From: Chrysemys picta bellii
Taxonomy: Eukaryota; Chordata; Testudines; Emydidae
Direction: 5' to 3'
Length of the DNA: 64,000 nt
Assembly (NCBI RefSeq): GCF_011386835.1
Contig: NC_088809.1
Span: forward strand, 2,179,001 to 2,243,000
Position numbers and translations under genes: made by a program. The first letter of the stretch is position 1; every line of letters begins with the position of its first letter. Shown in pieces: positions 35,930 through 64,000 of this stretch. The notes below the pieces were generated by a model. The model worked only from the letters and a program-made list of their open reading frames with translations, ran no database searches and was not told where the DNA came from.

Positions 35930-35953
35930 TCAGTCGGCTAACTGCCCAGCAGG

Positions 35954-62503
<26,550 letters not shown>

Positions 62504-64000
62504 GTTGGCTTTCTTGTCCTGTCTTTTTTTTTCTTCAGATGGTGTTAGAAAGAAAGGATTGTATGAAGTATAATGCTCTACAGCACTTTTTCTTTCTCAC
62601 CTGCTGCTCTTGTAGACCAAGGTTAAACAATGCTTGGTCTGTTATCCCTAATACTCTCAAGCTAAAGAACTAACCAACTTTGTGGACTGCACTCTTTCTT
62701 GTAAGCATTCCTAACTTTACTACTCCGTGTCTGAAGCAGCTAGCTAGATGATTCAGCAACCCAGCTGTATCTTCATAGTTACTAATGGAATATTCAGCGA
62801 GTGCCATAGGCTCACCACCAAATCTTAGAGTTTCAGTTCCTGAAACTCTGTGTGCCCTTTGGTTGCTATGCTTAAACCTGACAGAGCTATCATGCATTGG
62901 TTAGCAAAATATCTTTCTTTACTTCTCATCCTGTGCTATATACACTCCTGCAGGCTTTTACATTATTCCAGCACCTATGTGCTTTATACATAGATTTGAA
63001 ATGTACCCTCCAGTATGATCAAGTGGACTTTTCTCCCTCATATTGCTTTTCTTGACACTGATACATGTCACTTGTTTGCAGAGTTCCTCCTGTTATGTTG
63101 CCTGGCTTCTTCTCCTTCTCCCCTCTCCCATGTGCTGTATATATTTAATTTCCTTTTCTCTAGCAGTGAAACACAGTAAGTGTCTTTAAATTGTTGCAAT
63201 GAGCTGATGCATGCCTAAGTGAATATACTTAATTTGACAATCTACTAGTAGGTATTGATATGGCCTTACACAAATGTGACTTCTGTGGACTCCCTTGACG
63301 GTATCGAGTGGCATTCAGGATTTTGTTTTGGTTAATTTTTCATTCTCCTTGTAAAAGCTATGGCATTGATTTTTCATCTTTTACTGTAATGATGCTTTCT
63401 ATTAAATACTTAGGTTCCAGGTTCTTGCACTATCAGCACACGACTGCTGACAGCGCAGGTTTAGATGGTCACCTTTTTGTATGTTTTAATGCTTAAGTGA
63501 TCATGAGGATTTTCCGTTCTTTACATTTGCTAGGATTTTCCATTCAAAAAGTAAACATAATTCTCCACTGACGGGCTTAGGGGGAGTGTAGCGTGTCATG
63601 TCAGAATTCGGAAGTTCAGTTTTATTTTCAACAATAAACTTTTTAATTAAAGAGAATTGTGTTGAAAAATAAACGTTGGTGAATTTTATGAATATGTTCC
63701 TTCCCTATCTAAGTAGCAAACAGCTGTATGCCAATTAATATGGACCTGTAGGAAATATGACAAATGTTGGAAATTGCAGCACTGGTTTCCAAAATAACAG
63801 AACGAAACTACTAGGATTGTTAACGCTGACTCACATTTATATAGCACAGTTCATCCAGAAGGCTGGTAAAAACACCTTCAAACACACACAGATTAGTTTC
63901 CATTCACCTTCTGGCAAAATGCAACCATAAATGCAGTGCAGTGCAGCAAGTGAGGGATTGGGGGTGGGGACAGGTACTTGTACCTGGTGTGGTGGACCCC
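62504..64000 (+). other. TAOK1 intron after exon 9, incomplete
   Basis: Starts GTTGGC and continues past the window edge. I see no exon or recognisable repeat in it. Reading through from exon 9 gives 14 further codons and then a stop at 62546. Confidence 0.8.

Overview
The window looks like nuclear DNA of a reptile, most likely a cryptodiran (hidden-neck) turtle. It has one spliced vertebrate gene on the + strand with long introns. The rest is a dense mix of CR1 LINEs, a tRNA-derived SINE of the turtle Cry/PolIII type, Penelope-like elements, hAT and Harbinger DNA transposons, and many short inverted-repeat elements whose ends read roughly 'GTCTACACT'. The species call is inferred from the repeat mix and is not proven.

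The only host gene I can support is the 5' part of TAOK1, the STE20-family kinase TAO1 (MAP3K16). A 5'UTR/start exon (35859-36085) and eight further coding exons (44456-62503) give 831 nt, or 277 codons, in an unbroken frame. They encode the N-terminal segment and practically the whole kinase domain: glycine loop, K57, HRD D151, DFG D169, activation-loop S181 and APE. All junctions keep frame (intron phases 0,0,0,1,2,2,1,2,0). The coiled-coil and C-terminal exons lie beyond 64000. The start exon begins at a splice acceptor, so at least one non-coding first exon lies upstream. I see no CpG-island promoter in 1-35858, so most or all of that stretch is probably the first intron of TAOK1.

Region 1-35858 contains a broken Harbinger transposase (2330-3105) cut by a hAT-type end, a 312-bp hAT element with an exact 8-bp target duplication (6250-6561), a fold-back hAT with transposase remnants on both strands (12353-13825), and decayed antisense CR1 copies. 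A Penelope-like tail inserted into one of these CR1 copies (16643-16739). There is also a 795-bp inverted-repeat element with a strong terminal hairpin (21604-22398). The most striking element is a Penelope-like retrotransposon (27639-29599) that encodes part of a reverse transcriptase and a GIY-YIG endonuclease. It is flanked by 420-bp inverted arms and a 12-bp target duplication. An 802-bp AT-rich hAT element (31070-31871) and a 253-bp one (33857-34109) follow.

Region 35859-64000 holds the TAOK1 exons and introns. The introns carry a CR1 3' half (42090-43785) interrupted by the Cry-type SINE, more hAT elements with readable target duplications (47943-48118, 60640-61400, and a diverged case at 56415-57033), a small palindromic Penelope-like insertion with a 16-bp target duplication (49491-49711), and an element bearing a 20-base G run (51312-51599).

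I find no CRISPR array, operon, tRNA or rRNA gene, and no candidate for a new multi-gene system. The points most worth checking are structural: the inverted-arm Penelope element, the fold-back hAT, a GC-rich module shared by elements with different ends, two upstream ORFs in the TAOK1 leader, and an unusual splice donor after the ninth listed exon. Nearly all open reading frames away from the exons are chance or repeat-derived.
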